Below are positions 8,320 through 20,000 of a DNA stretch of 36,750 nucleotides, piece by piece. This DNA is from Prasinococcaceae sp. CCMP 1430. Taxonomy: Eukaryota > Prasinodermophyta > Palmophyllophyceae > Prasinococcales > Prasinococcaceae. The notes under the pieces were generated by a model, which was not told where the DNA came from, ran no database searches, and saw nothing but the letters and a program-made list of their open reading frames with translations. The stretch spans positions 79,251-116,000 of the forward strand of contig RQSC01000314.1 in the NCBI GenBank assembly GCA_013416795.1, in the 5' to 3' direction. The position numbers and the translations under genes are program-made. Position 1 is the first letter of the stretch, and each line of letters opens with the position of its first letter.

Positions 8320-10710
8320 ATGCGGCGCCCGGCACGTGCCAACCCCCGCCCCGCCCGCGGGCGGCGGGCGTTCGCGCCGCTGGCTGCGGCGGCGGGCGCG
8401 CTGCCGCTGCTGGCGCTGTCCGTCGCGCCACGAATCCTGCAATTGGCTCCCGCGCGCGCGGCAGCCAGCAGTAGTGTCGAGCCCATAGGAGGATGGGCGG
8501 GGCGCAGGGCTCTCGCTGCTGTGGGTGCGGCGCACGCCGATGGCGGGAGGGACAGTGATGTCGACGATGGCTTCGAAGCGTTTGCGGCCGCCGCCGCGGC
8601 GGCCGTCGTGGCGCCCGCCCTCAGGCCGCACCGCAACGTGTCTGAGGAATGGGCGCGCTGCCCCTCATTGCTGCAGCAACTCAGGGAGTTCGCATACCAC
8701 GCGCACACCGCCGCATTGACTGTGGGGGGCGAGAGTGTGGGCTCGGAGGGCGGCGAGGCGGCCCCGAGCACGGCGAGCAGCGCTCTCTCTGCCTCCGAGC
8801 GGCGAAACGGTGCGTGTCGCCAGCACTCCCGCTCACCGCCCGTCAACCATCCGCTGTTGTCCCTCTCAACATCTCGCTGAGTCGCTGACCCTCGGCGCCC
8901 TCTGTTCCCCATCGACACACGCACCACGCCTCCCAACGTTGCTTTGCCAACCCTCTGCGCCCCTCTCGCCCAGCATTTCTGTCGGACCTGGTGCACCGGG
9001 ACTGGCTGTATCCAAAGCGTACCAACCAGCTGGACAACATCGCGAGACACGTCGTGCTCGACTCGCGGAGTTCGGTGTGGGCGAGGGGCAGTCTGCACTC
9101 GCCCGACGACGGGCGCGTGATCAAGTGGCGCGACAGGGGTGCGCTGGTGTACGTGCACGCGCCCCCTTGGGATCTGAGCCATTGCGAGCTCAAGTGCGTG
9201 CTCATGCGGCAAGTGGTAGACGCAGCGCTCGACCCCGATCCCCGGGCGGGCGCCTTCGTGCTGGTCGGTCCGTTCGGCGACGGTGCGAATTTGGGCTTCT
9301 TCCAATCAGACGACACAGATATTGCATACCGCCGCCCCTCTTGGGCGGGCTTCGAGGAGGAGGTCAGGCGCTGCATGGGCGAAGACGCCGGCCGCCTGCG
9401 CGCCGCGCTCGACTCGCCAAACAGCAAGTTGCTTCGCTGGTACACGGTCGACAATCCCTACGCCAATCGCAGCCCGAGGATGGCCTCGCTTCCCATCGGC
9501 ATTGGGAACCACTTGCTCGAGCACTTCGACGTGTGCGTGATGCCCGGGCTACCGATCACTTCTTCGAAGCGGCACGCGCGCGCGTGCAGTGGGAACTACG
9601 GTGGCGACTCGGGCGCGTACGCCGCTGCCTCAGATGCCCTTGCATCTTCCGTTGCGACTCCTGCGAGGCGAGCACAATGGCCAGAGCCTGACGGCTTGCT
9701 GCTGCCAATTGATGCCGGCGACATCGGCGCGGTGCCACCTCCCTTGACGGGGAAGGGCGCGGAGTGGACCTCCGATAGCGGCGCGGGGGGGCTGTCAGAC
9801 AGCTCAGGGTATGTCGATCGCCCGCAGCTTCTCGGCCTCACGTTCGGCGGCAACGATACGGACGCCGCGTACGGTTCGAAAGGCGGCGCATCGGCAAACA
9901 AACCGCGCGTTTCGTACAGAGGTGCGCTGCAGCGCCGGTGGCATCACCTGTTCACCAGCGACACAGAGGCCACGCCAACGACCTACGCCCATAGTGGCAC
10001 GGGTGCGCTCAGAAATACGTACATGCGGACGCTACAGAGGTGCGCAAGCCCGCCTGCGCGCGCTTAGCAGCGCGGAGCGCCGGAGGCGCCGCCGGCGCTC
10101 GCTCGATGCTGTCTCTCCCAGGTCCTTCGTCCGTGTGACCCTGCTTTACACAGCGCCTGACAGCGCGCGAGCGTACACGCGACGATGCAGCGCGAAGTAT
10201 GTGCCTGCGCCTCTCGGCTACGGCGCCGATTCGTATCGCGTGTGGGAGGCTCTGCTGCTCGGTGCGGTGCCCGTGGTGGAGAGGCGGGGATTCGAGGATC
10301 TCTTCGAAGGTCTCCCTGTGCTCGTGGTCGACAACCTCTTCACCGACGTATCCAAGTACCTCCTCGAGAATGAGTACCATCACGTGCGCTGCCCAAAAGA
10401 CGCGGTTTCCGAGGAGGGCGCAGGTGGAGTGCGGAGGCACAAGTGGGGAAAGCTCACGCGCAGCTACTGGGTGCGCCAGATGCTCGCCGATAGCCGCAGA
10501 GCGCTTTCGTCGAGCGCAGCCGTAGGCGCGGGAAAGGGCGCGGCGCAGCCCGTGGATGAGGTCTGGCTGGAGCGCACGCTGGCCATTCATCACAAAAGAG
10601 ACCGCGATCATGGTGGCGGCGATGACATTCTCGTGGGCGGCGGCGAGATGACGCCTGAGCAATGCGAGGCCTGGCGCACGGAGCTCCTCGCGTTCGAGAG
10701 CATGCCTTGA
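8320..10710 (+). CDS. Exostosin-like glycosyltransferase (GT47-like), three exons
   Basis: Predicted type II Golgi glycosyltransferase. Exon 1 (8320-8809) begins with an Arg-rich tail and a hydrophobic anchor, AFAPLAAAAGALPLLALSVA, then an Ala-rich stem. Introns 8810-8973 (GTGCGT to CCCAG) and 10040-10121 (GTGCGC to CTCCCAG) restore one frame across three reading frames; both junctions keep phase and the product is 714 aa. Exon 2 carries the N-terminal half, with FVLVGPFGDGANLGFF, LLRWYTVDNPYANRSPRM and ASLPIGIGNHLLEHF, the last matching the HPK..xxPIGI region of exostosin relatives. Exon 3 has the donor-site signature KYVPAPLGYGADSYRVWEAL followed by LLGAVPVVE. A long low-complexity insert (9560-9900) separates the halves. 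An alternative acceptor at 10184 also keeps phase but drops a strand. Donor and acceptor sugars are unknown. Confidence 0.75.
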
Positions 10711-11032
10711 CTGTGACACAATAGTGAGCGACCGCGCGCGCACACCTGCCGTGTATTTGCCAGAGGAACCTGCGCGCAGAGTAATGCAGCCAAATTCAAC
10801 CGCGCGCATACGCGCGCGCGCCCCTCACACACCCGACACGCCGACCCACAACAATCGCACAGTGTACAAACCATGGTTTTGATAAATTACAGCCCTCTCG
10901 ATCTTGGGCCGCAGCCTGCCGACCTCGGGCCACACACAGCCCCTCTGAGCCAGGCCGCCTCTCTCGAGTCAACTGGGTCAGCTCTCTCGACCCCGAGACA
11001 TCTGCAGCAGCCATGCAAAGGGCCCTCGCGAA
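10711..11032. other. Convergent 3' intergenic region with TGTACA
   Basis: Between the stops of the glycosyltransferase gene (+) and TRRAP (-). No coding signal. It holds TGTACA at 10863-10868 followed by an AT-rich patch (ttttgataaatta), the only AT-rich part and the likely zone of 3' end formation for one or both genes. Confidence 0.35.
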
Positions 11033-14000
11033 TCACATCCACGGATGCCACACGGCGTCCATGCTGACAATGTTCGCCGGGTTGATCGCCGCGGCCACCA
11101 GCTCCGCCACGCCGGCATGCACGGGGGGTACCGACAACTGCCCTCTCTTTGCCCCTCCCGCTGGTGGGCCCGCACCGCTGCTCCTGCTGGGCACGCATTT
11201 GGCCAGACTCCCGGCGACGCTCGACGCGAGCGCGAGCGAGCGCTCGCGCACGAAGCCGGGCTCGAGCGGTGGCGTCGGGTTGGGCGGCCCCTGCCCGGCG
11301 GCCGTGGCGGCGGCCACAGCCTGCTGTACGCGCCCATCCCACGTGACGACCTCGTCGCGGAAGTAGAGCGCGAGGAAGTCGCGCAACTGCGACTTGCGCG
11401 GGTCGCCGAGCACGGCCTGCGCGCTCGCGGCCATTGACGCCACCAGCAGCCCCTCCACGCCGAAGGGCGTTGCGAAGCTCTGGAGGTTTCTCGTGAGCCG
11501 GAAGGGCACAGCCTCGGGCTGCTCGAGGTTGCAGGACCTGTCGAGCTCCACGCGGAAGTCCGCATGCATGAACGAGCCGCCGCGGCGCGAGAAGAGCATG
11601 CGCGCGGGCGTGCGGCCACCCACACGCAGCGCGCTGCCTAGCAGCGACCACAGCGCCAGCTGCGAGGTGAAGTGACGCTTGAAAATCCACAGGTGGGTGC
11701 CGTTGGGGATGGTCTTGTAGACGTACTGGTTCAGGAGGTTCTCCGATATGAGCTTGCTGCTGATGTCCTGGTACGCCTGCTTGCGCGCGGCCATCAGCGC
11801 GGGCGCCGCCGCCGCCGCGTCGCCGCGGGCCGACGACGCGGCCTGGGAGACGACGTCCTTGAAGTAGACCACGGGCTGGTCCGGGTCGCGCCCGTAGCGC
11901 GCGCAGTGCAGGTTGTAGACCTCGCCGAGCGAGACGGTGTCGGCGTCGTCCTCGACCATGCGCACCTGCGGCCACACCGGCACCACCACCGGCAGCCGCA
12001 GCGCGAGCCTTCGCCGCCGGCACTCAGGGTGCTTTAGCAGCAGGCGATTGACCGCACGCAGCAGCTGCAGCGCGCGCTCGTCGCCGCGCTCGCTCGTCTT
12101 GACGCTGGTCTGGACGATGAAGTGAGCCACACGGCCATCAACGCCCACCAGGCCCACGCGGCGGTGCGAGGCGTCGCGGCGCCGCACAATGGGCACGTCC
12201 GCAGCGAAGTGCGACAGCTTGGCGGTCAGCGAGACGTCCACATCGCTCCCCGAGGGGTCGAGGTACTGGCCGGGCATCTCGAGGTCGCGCGCGCGGTAGG
12301 CGGCCAGGACGGGCGACTCGACCTCAAGGCGCAGGCTCGTCGGGATGCGCGCGCGCACGTCCTGGCGCAGCACAGAGCGCCAGCGTTTCAGCCGGCGCTG
12401 CAGTCCTCCGAGCGTCGAGGCGAACTTGTCCGCCGTGGTAAAGTCGGCCTCGAAGCACTCCTTGTACCGCTTGGCAAAGCTGGCGTGGCGCTGGCACGCC
12501 TCGTCCGAGAAGCACGAGCGGCCGAGCACGCCCAGCTCCTTTGCGAAATTCGGCGGGGGCGGGCTGTTCGACGAGGCCTGGTGCTTGAAGCAGCGAAGGA
12601 GGAAAGCGTCGATGATGCCCAGCAGCCGCTCCTCCGGGCGCGGGTTGAACTTCGAGCCCAGCTCGGTGAGCACGGCCTCGAGCTCCAGCGACAGCGCCCC
12701 GTGTTGCTGGCGCAAGCGCTCCATGCACTCCTTGGCGGCGTCGAACGCGCGCGCCTGGGCGACCACGTGCTGCGATGCGGGCTTGCCCTGCTGCGCCATC
12801 TGCGCGCTGCGGGCCATCGGCTGGCGCTCGAGCAGGGACGTGCGCAGCGCGCAGTAGAGGGCCTGCGGGTAGGCGACCGCCAAGCGACCCAGGATGTTCC
12901 TGGCGACGCCCTCCTCGGCGCGCTGTAGGCCTACCAGCAGCTGTGGGATCCAAGGCAACCACACGTGGAGCGGGATGATGTCCAAGTAGCCACTGAGCGC
13001 GTTCGCCGCCAGGTTGCTGCCGCCAGCGCAGGCATCGAGCGCCACCATGCTCATGAGCCTGGTCGCGGCAGCGCGCTGCTTGGATGAACCCGCACGCGCC
13101 GCCTGCGCGTACGCCGCGACGGCGTGCTCGAGCCAGCCGCTCGCGGAGCCCGCGTTCGCCTCGGATGACATCTTGTCGCAGTGAACTGCCCACGAATGCC
13201 AGCCCTTCGGGAGGCGCTTGAAGATGCTCACGGCCGTGGAGAAGGCCTGGCGTGCGCCCTCGTTGTCCCCCTGCGCCTGCAGCATCTCGCCGCGAAGCCG
13301 GAAAATCTCGGCCTTGTGCTGCCCGGGGAAGTACTCGAGGTTCGTCGTATTGAGAAGGTTCATGCCCTGCTTGAGCTCCGCCGGTGGTCCCAAGTGCGCC
13401 TTCGCCTGCTCACAGATCTTGACGAAGGCCTCCTGCACCTCCATCGTGGCGAAACCGTACATCTTGTTCAGGACTGACACGCACACGCGCGACATGCCGT
13501 GCTTGCGCGCGATGTGCGCCAACCGGTTGACGCTCCACGCCTTGTCGCGGAAGCCCAGCTGGTGCAGCGGCGGATTCACCGCGTGGAAGTCCTTGAAGGC
13601 GTTAATCACCACATTGTGCATGTGGCTGCGCCAGTGCACCATCTCGGACCAGCGCTCGACGCTATCCCACTCGTTCGGGAGGCGCAGGCGCCACGTCTCC
13701 AAGATGTCCTTGAGCTCCGTGCATGCGTGCTGCTGCGAGCGTGACGCGTGGCCTATCTCGACCAGCACGCGCGCACTCTCCTGCAGCTCAACCAGCTGCT
13801 GGAAGCGGAAGAGCAGGTCGGCGTGCGCCTGCACACCGACCGGCGGCAGCGCCCACCAGCGGTGCAGCGCCAGCAGCACGCCCTGCCGGACTGCCGTGTC
13901 CCCCGCCTCGACCGATCCAGCTTGAAGAGCGGCTCGCGCGGTGACACACTTGAGCGCCGGCGTCTCCTCGCACTGCGCCTTTGGGAAGACTGACTCGCGC

Positions 14001-17000
14001 AGCTGCTGCCAGTCGCCAAGCTTCCACAGCGACTCGAGCTGCATCTCGGAATGGTCGATCACGCGAGCAAACTCGGCCACCTGGTCCCACTGGTTCAGCT
14101 GGCGGGCACACTGCACCCAGCTGTCCTCCCAAAGGCAGATCTCGGCCTTCTTCATGGCCTCCTGGAAGTTGCCGTCGTATACCTGCGTCAGGCAGTTGCT
14201 GAAGACGTCCTGTGCGCGAGCGTACATGCCGTGTTGCATGAGTGCCAGCCCAGACGCCGTCTCCTTGGCATTGCAGCGCTTGCGCCAGAGGCCTGCGATC
14301 ATGTCGTGCTCGCCCAGGAGGCGATACAGATCCGCGAGCGCGTCGAAGCAGCGCGTGTCCTGCGGGAAGAGGTTGACGTGGCTCTCCAGCATCGGGATGG
14401 CCACGTGCCAAGTGTTGTACGTTCGGCCTATGAAGCGGATCAGCTCGCTCGGCACCTTGGGCTGGGGGAGCGAGAGCGAGATGCTTTCCAGAAGCGCCTG
14501 CATCACGTTCGGCCGCTGCTGCGCCTGCCTGAGATGGCATTCCTTGGAGAGGAGCGCGATCATCGGCTTCACGACTTGCACTTGGTTCTGCTTGTCGAGC
14601 GCTGCCCAGGTTATCGGGAAGAAGATGACCCACAGCGAGCACGACAGCTGCGCGTCCGAGTGGGCGATTTCCTCGAGAGGCTCGATCAAGTCCTCAACGC
14701 ACAGCGAGCTGAGTGATGACAGCCACGCCGAATGCTGCTCGAAGAGTTCCTCCAGGGGGCTGGCCGCTGACTCGGCCGGCGCGCCGCCACTCTGGTCGTC
14801 CCCCTTACCCTCTTCGGCGCCTTCATGATCCGGTCCGCTGCTCTTCGGTGCCGCATCCACGTCCATGCCTTCCGGTTTGCCACCCTGGGTGTCCTCTTTC
14901 GCCGCGGCCGAGCCCGCGCCCGCCGGAGGCTGCCGCTCTTGCGCCTGCGGTGCCTCCGCGCCCGCCGCCGCCACTCCGATGGCAGGCATGGCGGCGGAGT
15001 TCGGAGCCAGCGTGATCGGCTCCTTTTTCTTGAGGATGGCCAGGAGCAGGCGAACGGCCTGTGTGAGCCAGAAGGTCGAGCTCACGGCCTCCCATTCCTG
15101 CTGGCCAACGATCGCAAGCAGCCGAGCGTACAGCTGAGTGTCAATGGCAGCGTGATACCTCTCGAAGAACTTTCGGCGAACTTCCGGGTCGTTGGCGCGT
15201 AGACCGATCATGAAAGCGCGCTCCACCTTGTCGAAGGCGTCGCGCCTGAGATCGGCTGGCACGGTCCCGACGCCGTCGTCAGCCTTCACGCCTTGCTTGG
15301 CGCCTGCTTTGACGTCAGCCTTGGCATCACCCTTGGCGTCGGCCTCGGTACCGGCTTTCGCGCTGGTCGGCGGACCGTTCGAGCCCGCGTCTACCTGCAC
15401 CGCGGCACTGCTGGGATCCGGAGCACAGGCGAGGTCCTCAAGCAGCCGAAGGAACTCGTCCTTCCAGGCCCGCAGCCGGCTCTGGTCCTTGCCCCTCTGT
15501 GCCTCACGCCGAGCGACGTTCTCGGTGTCGGCGCGGTCGATGGACGCGAGGCGCTGCAGGAAGAGGACAACCTCGTTCGTTTGGAGCGCTCCGGGCGACC
15601 CAATTTTCCCGCCGGTGCGTAGCCATTGGCGCAAGACGGCGAGCACAGCCATCAACGCGTTTGGATCGGTGTCACCTGTCTGGATGAGCAGCACGAGCGC
15701 TTGCAGGAATCCCTTCTTCAGCGCCGGATAGCGTGGCATCTGTTCGCACAGCAGCAGAAGCAGCCGGCGCACGTTGTCCAACGCCGCTATGGAAGGCGGG
15801 GCGTTCAGCTGCGCTGCTGCTGTGTGCGCGTCGAACTTGAGACGCCAGAGGCGCTCCTTGCCGTAGCGGTGCAGCAGCTTGAGCGCCGCTGCCATCAGTC
15901 TTCCTACACGCTGCGAGAGCGGCGTGAGAGGCGCGGCGATGGACATGCTCATGGCCGGGTTTCCCACTGCCCCACCACCGCCACCCAACGCGACGCCGTC
16001 GACCCTCTTGTTGACGTCGGGCAGGAGGCCGCGCTTGGATACCTCCTCCATCAGCGCAATCAGAATCTGCGAGGCACAGATCGCCTGCTTCGTGCCCGCG
16101 CAATGCTCCGTGGGCGGCGGTGGCAGAGGGTTGCCCTGTGCCTGCGCTTGCGCCTGCCGCGCGCTCGCCTCCGAACCGCTCAAGAGATGCTGGACGGTGA
16201 ACTCCTCGAGCTTCTGTTGCAACGTGTCGAGGCCTGTCTGCGGCGGCACGCAGCTAACCGACGCGCATACGCTGGCAAGCGGGCCGTGCAGCACGGGGTC
16301 GCAGACCTGGAAGCACCGCTGCAGCACGTTGCCGATCTGCTGCAGATTAGTGTGCGTCCCCGAGCTGCTCTGCGCCAGGAGAAACGCGGAGCCCTGGGTC
16401 TCGAGCGCGGCGTTGTAAACATGCAAGACGGCCAAGAGAACCGACGTGGGTACATTCTGGTGCTGGAAGTGCTTGTCGAGGTAGTTCAGCCGAATCGAAG
16501 TGGCCGGCCACATCTTGACGACGCGCTGGAAGATTGCAAGGGCGTGGGGATACAGTGCAGTGACCTCGCGGTCCTTTCCCTTCGCCTCGGCCGCTGCGAA
16601 CATCATGCGCGTAAGGAAGGACATCACGAGCTCCTCCATGGCCGCGTTGAGGGACCAGTCGCTAAGCTTTCGCTGCTTCTGCTTCTGCTGCTGCGGCTGC
16701 TGCTGCGCCTGCTTGCCATCGGCTGCGGCCGCTCCACCAGCAGCATCGACTTCCATCGCCGCGCCCCCTTCCGCCCCGTCACCGGCAGATGCAGCAGCTG
16801 TTCCTGCGGCTTCCGCACCGGCCTGCCCGCCGGAGGCAGCGGCATCCTTCGTCTTCTTCGCATCCGGTTCGGCGTCGGCAGCCGCAGGGCCGTCCTCACG
16901 CTGGCGCTTGGAGCCCGTGGCCGAGTCGCCAGCGCCGCCCTCGGCGCTGCCGACGGACGCGGCAAGCCTCTTGCGCTTGACCTCCCAGTCGATCACGAGA

Positions 17001-20000
17001 GTAACCAGGTCCAAGGCAAGGCGCCTGTTTTCGGGCGGCGCATTGGTTGGCAGGCCGAGGCGGCTGAGAGTATTGATGATCTGGGGCACAAACTGCGCAC
17101 GCGACTCGTAGAACAAGTCCGGGTGGCGGACGACCAGCTGCCAAATGTGGATCAGATGCGGCATGCTATGGCTCTCCTCAACGAGAATTTTCTTGGTGTA
17201 GCGGATCCATATAGGGAAGCGGTGTTCGCCGCTGGAAAGCCGCCGCGGCAGCGCAGGGGCGAGCACATCGAGCGCCTTGCGCACCAGCGCGCGTCCCTCA
17301 GGCTGGCACGCCCGCAGAAGAGCCACAAAGACCTGCAGGATGATCTTCTCTGGCGCCTGGTACACCTCTAAGAAGTGACAGACATTGACGAATGCCCACT
17401 GCTTTGAGCTGCAGCCATCGCGCTTGAGGTGGTTCCAGCCAAACTTGATGAGCTCCTTCCGGTGCGGAGTAAGCTCGTTTGGCATCTTGCGGATCAGCTC
17501 AGTGGCAAGCTGGAGGAGCTCGACGCGCAGCGACTCGCTGTAGTGCGCAGACACGTCCTCGGCGGGGTCCAGCAGCGTCGATACGATGCCGCTCACGATC
17601 TCCGCGTCCACGACCTCGCTTGCCCTGTTCTCGCTTCCCTCGCCCGTGATGGCCTCAATGATGGGCAGCACGATGTGCTGCAGACCGAGCACGAGCTCGG
17701 ACTGCGGCAGCGCCCTTTCCTTGAAGATGGCAAGGAACTCGGTGAGCACTGCGCGCTGCTCCGCGGCCGAGTACTTCTTGGCCACGTCCTCCGAAAAGAG
17801 CTCGCGAACGAATGTGTAGTCGACGCGGGAGGACACCGTCAGCGCCGACAGCAACTTGAAGAGGAGCCTGTTCCGCGTGCGGTCCTCACGCACACAGGCG
17901 ACCAAGCAGTGCAGCAGACGCTCCGATTCGTGCACCTGGTGCTCGGGTAGGCGCTCCTCGTCTTTGATCCGCTCGCGCCTGGACGGATCTGCCCACGCGG
18001 CACAGACAGCATCGAACAGGCGCGGGTTTTCCAGCAGCCAGCGCGGGCTGAGCCTCACCAGCTCGGCGATGAGGCCTATGCCCTCGAATCGTGCCGGGTG
18101 GGCCGATGTCAGCGCGGTCAAGGCACCAGCACCACCCATCGATCCCGGCGCAGGGGCGTCGGTGTCCATGGGCTGCGCTGTGCCCTGTTCCTTGTTGCCC
18201 GCATCCGCTGCGGCGCCTTGCGCCGTCGCCCCTGCGCCAGCGTTGGCAACGGTGGGTTGCCCCCCGGCCTCAGTGGTCGTGACGACCGTAATGATATCAC
18301 CTGTCGGACCGGTGTTGGTGGTGGTCGCGACAACTGTCGAACCCGCCACGCTGCCACTTGGTTCCTGCCTTTGGCCGAACGTCACCGCCAAAACCTTGTC
18401 AGCGCTTTTGAGCAGCTCCTCAAGCAGCTCTTTGCCCTCCGGCTTTGCGATGACGCTGACGAGCCTGCGGTACTGCTGAGGATCGCTGAGCTTGTCGAGA
18501 AAGTAGTCGACGCTTTGAGAGGAGTACTTGCACAGGTACTTGGAAAGCGGTGCCTCAAGGATGGAACACACCTCCGACGGCAGGTCGACTGCTGGGAGCG
18601 CACGCTCGAGCCCGTCCACGAGCGGAACGAGCCGAGGCAGGAACTCCTGAGCCACGTCGGGCAGCAGGTGAAAGAGCTCGATGATCGCAGCGGCCACCTT
18701 AGCATCCTCGCCCGGCTTCCACGCAGTCTGATCGGCCGCGAGGCGCTCGGGGTACATCCAGCGCTCGAGATGCTCGAGCAGCTTCTCGCCGAGGGACTTG
18801 TTGAACCAGGCGCTCAGAAGGGACAAGAGGTCGGCCAGGCCATTCAGGAGCGGAAGGTTGAGCGTGCGGTAGGTCGCCAAATTGAGCAGGATAGGTCGCA
18901 GCGAGCTCTGCAGCAGCTCCTTGGGCAGGTTCTTGCGGTCGAGCGCTGTCTGAATGCCCTTCTTCGCCGGAGCAGCCACGTCATCCCGCCCACGGATTAG
19001 GCAGAGGAAGAAGACAGATACAGCCTTCGAGCGGAGCTCAACAGGCGCGGGGGCAGGGGGTGGCTGGGCACCTGGGTTGGCAGGCACAGGCGCAGGCATG
19101 AGCGCCTGGGGGATGGTCATTGTAAGGCTGTCAAGCGCCAGCGAAGCCGCCAGCATGCGCACCGCCGCAAGCGAAACCGCCTCGAGTGCCGGCGTAGCGC
19201 GCGTGTTCTTGCCCCCAGTCGCTAGCATCTCCTGATCCGCAGTGATGAGCGCCTCGCACAGTATTGGAACCACCTTCTCATCGATCGCCACCAGGGGCGG
19301 CGTCTGCTCCATGCAGAAAGTGAGAGTGTCGGCGAGGCCAGCCTGTTCAGCGAGGGGGCGCGAGGAGAACGGGCGCGCGAGCACTTGCTTCAGCTGGTCC
19401 TCCAGGTAAGGTTCCATCAGCTCCTTCACGCTGACGTCCCTCACCCTCGCGGCGTGCTGCAACCCTTCAATGCACGCGTCGCGGCACGCAGGCACGGTCG
19501 CTGGCGTCAGAAGCTTCACCGCCATCGCCTTGCACAGCTCCGCGAGGTATTTTTGTGCCTCCTCAGACAATGCGGCGGGCGCATCGGATCCGCCCGCCTC
19601 GCCCTCAGTTTGCGCGTCGTCCGAGCCATCCTTCTCCTTGTCCTCGTCCGAGCCATCCTTCTTCTTGTCCTTTTCCTTTCCGTCGCCTGCCTTGGCCTCG
19701 GGCTGCTTGTCACCGCTGGCTTCGACCGCGGCGGGCTCCGTCGCCGCAGGCACAATCCGCGCAGGAAAGGCCGCGGCCATAAGGCCCTGCAAGTTCTTGC
19801 GCGCAGCTTTGATGAGCTCCATCGGCGCCGGCATCTTGCAGAAAGACAGCACATGGAGGTACGCATGGATTGCAGGCACTGCAAGCTCCAAAGACAGCAG
19901 GTCGAGGTCACGCAGGCACAAAATCGCCATCCCAAGCAGGCGCGTGCTCGCGACGCGCCTCGCCCAGCCCTCCTCGTAGCACGCGTGCGACAGCCGGGCA

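Noticed and set aside
7725-8631. 5' extension of the sulfotransferase frame to 8631
   Set aside because: It is Arg/Ser/Pro-rich, lacks homology and crosses the AT-rich promoter region; exon 1 with a signal anchor in another frame explains the N-terminus.
15626-17371. 581-codon plus-strand frame opposite TRRAP
   Set aside because: Antisense shadow of a conserved TRRAP region, His/Arg/Leu-rich, with no recognisable domain.
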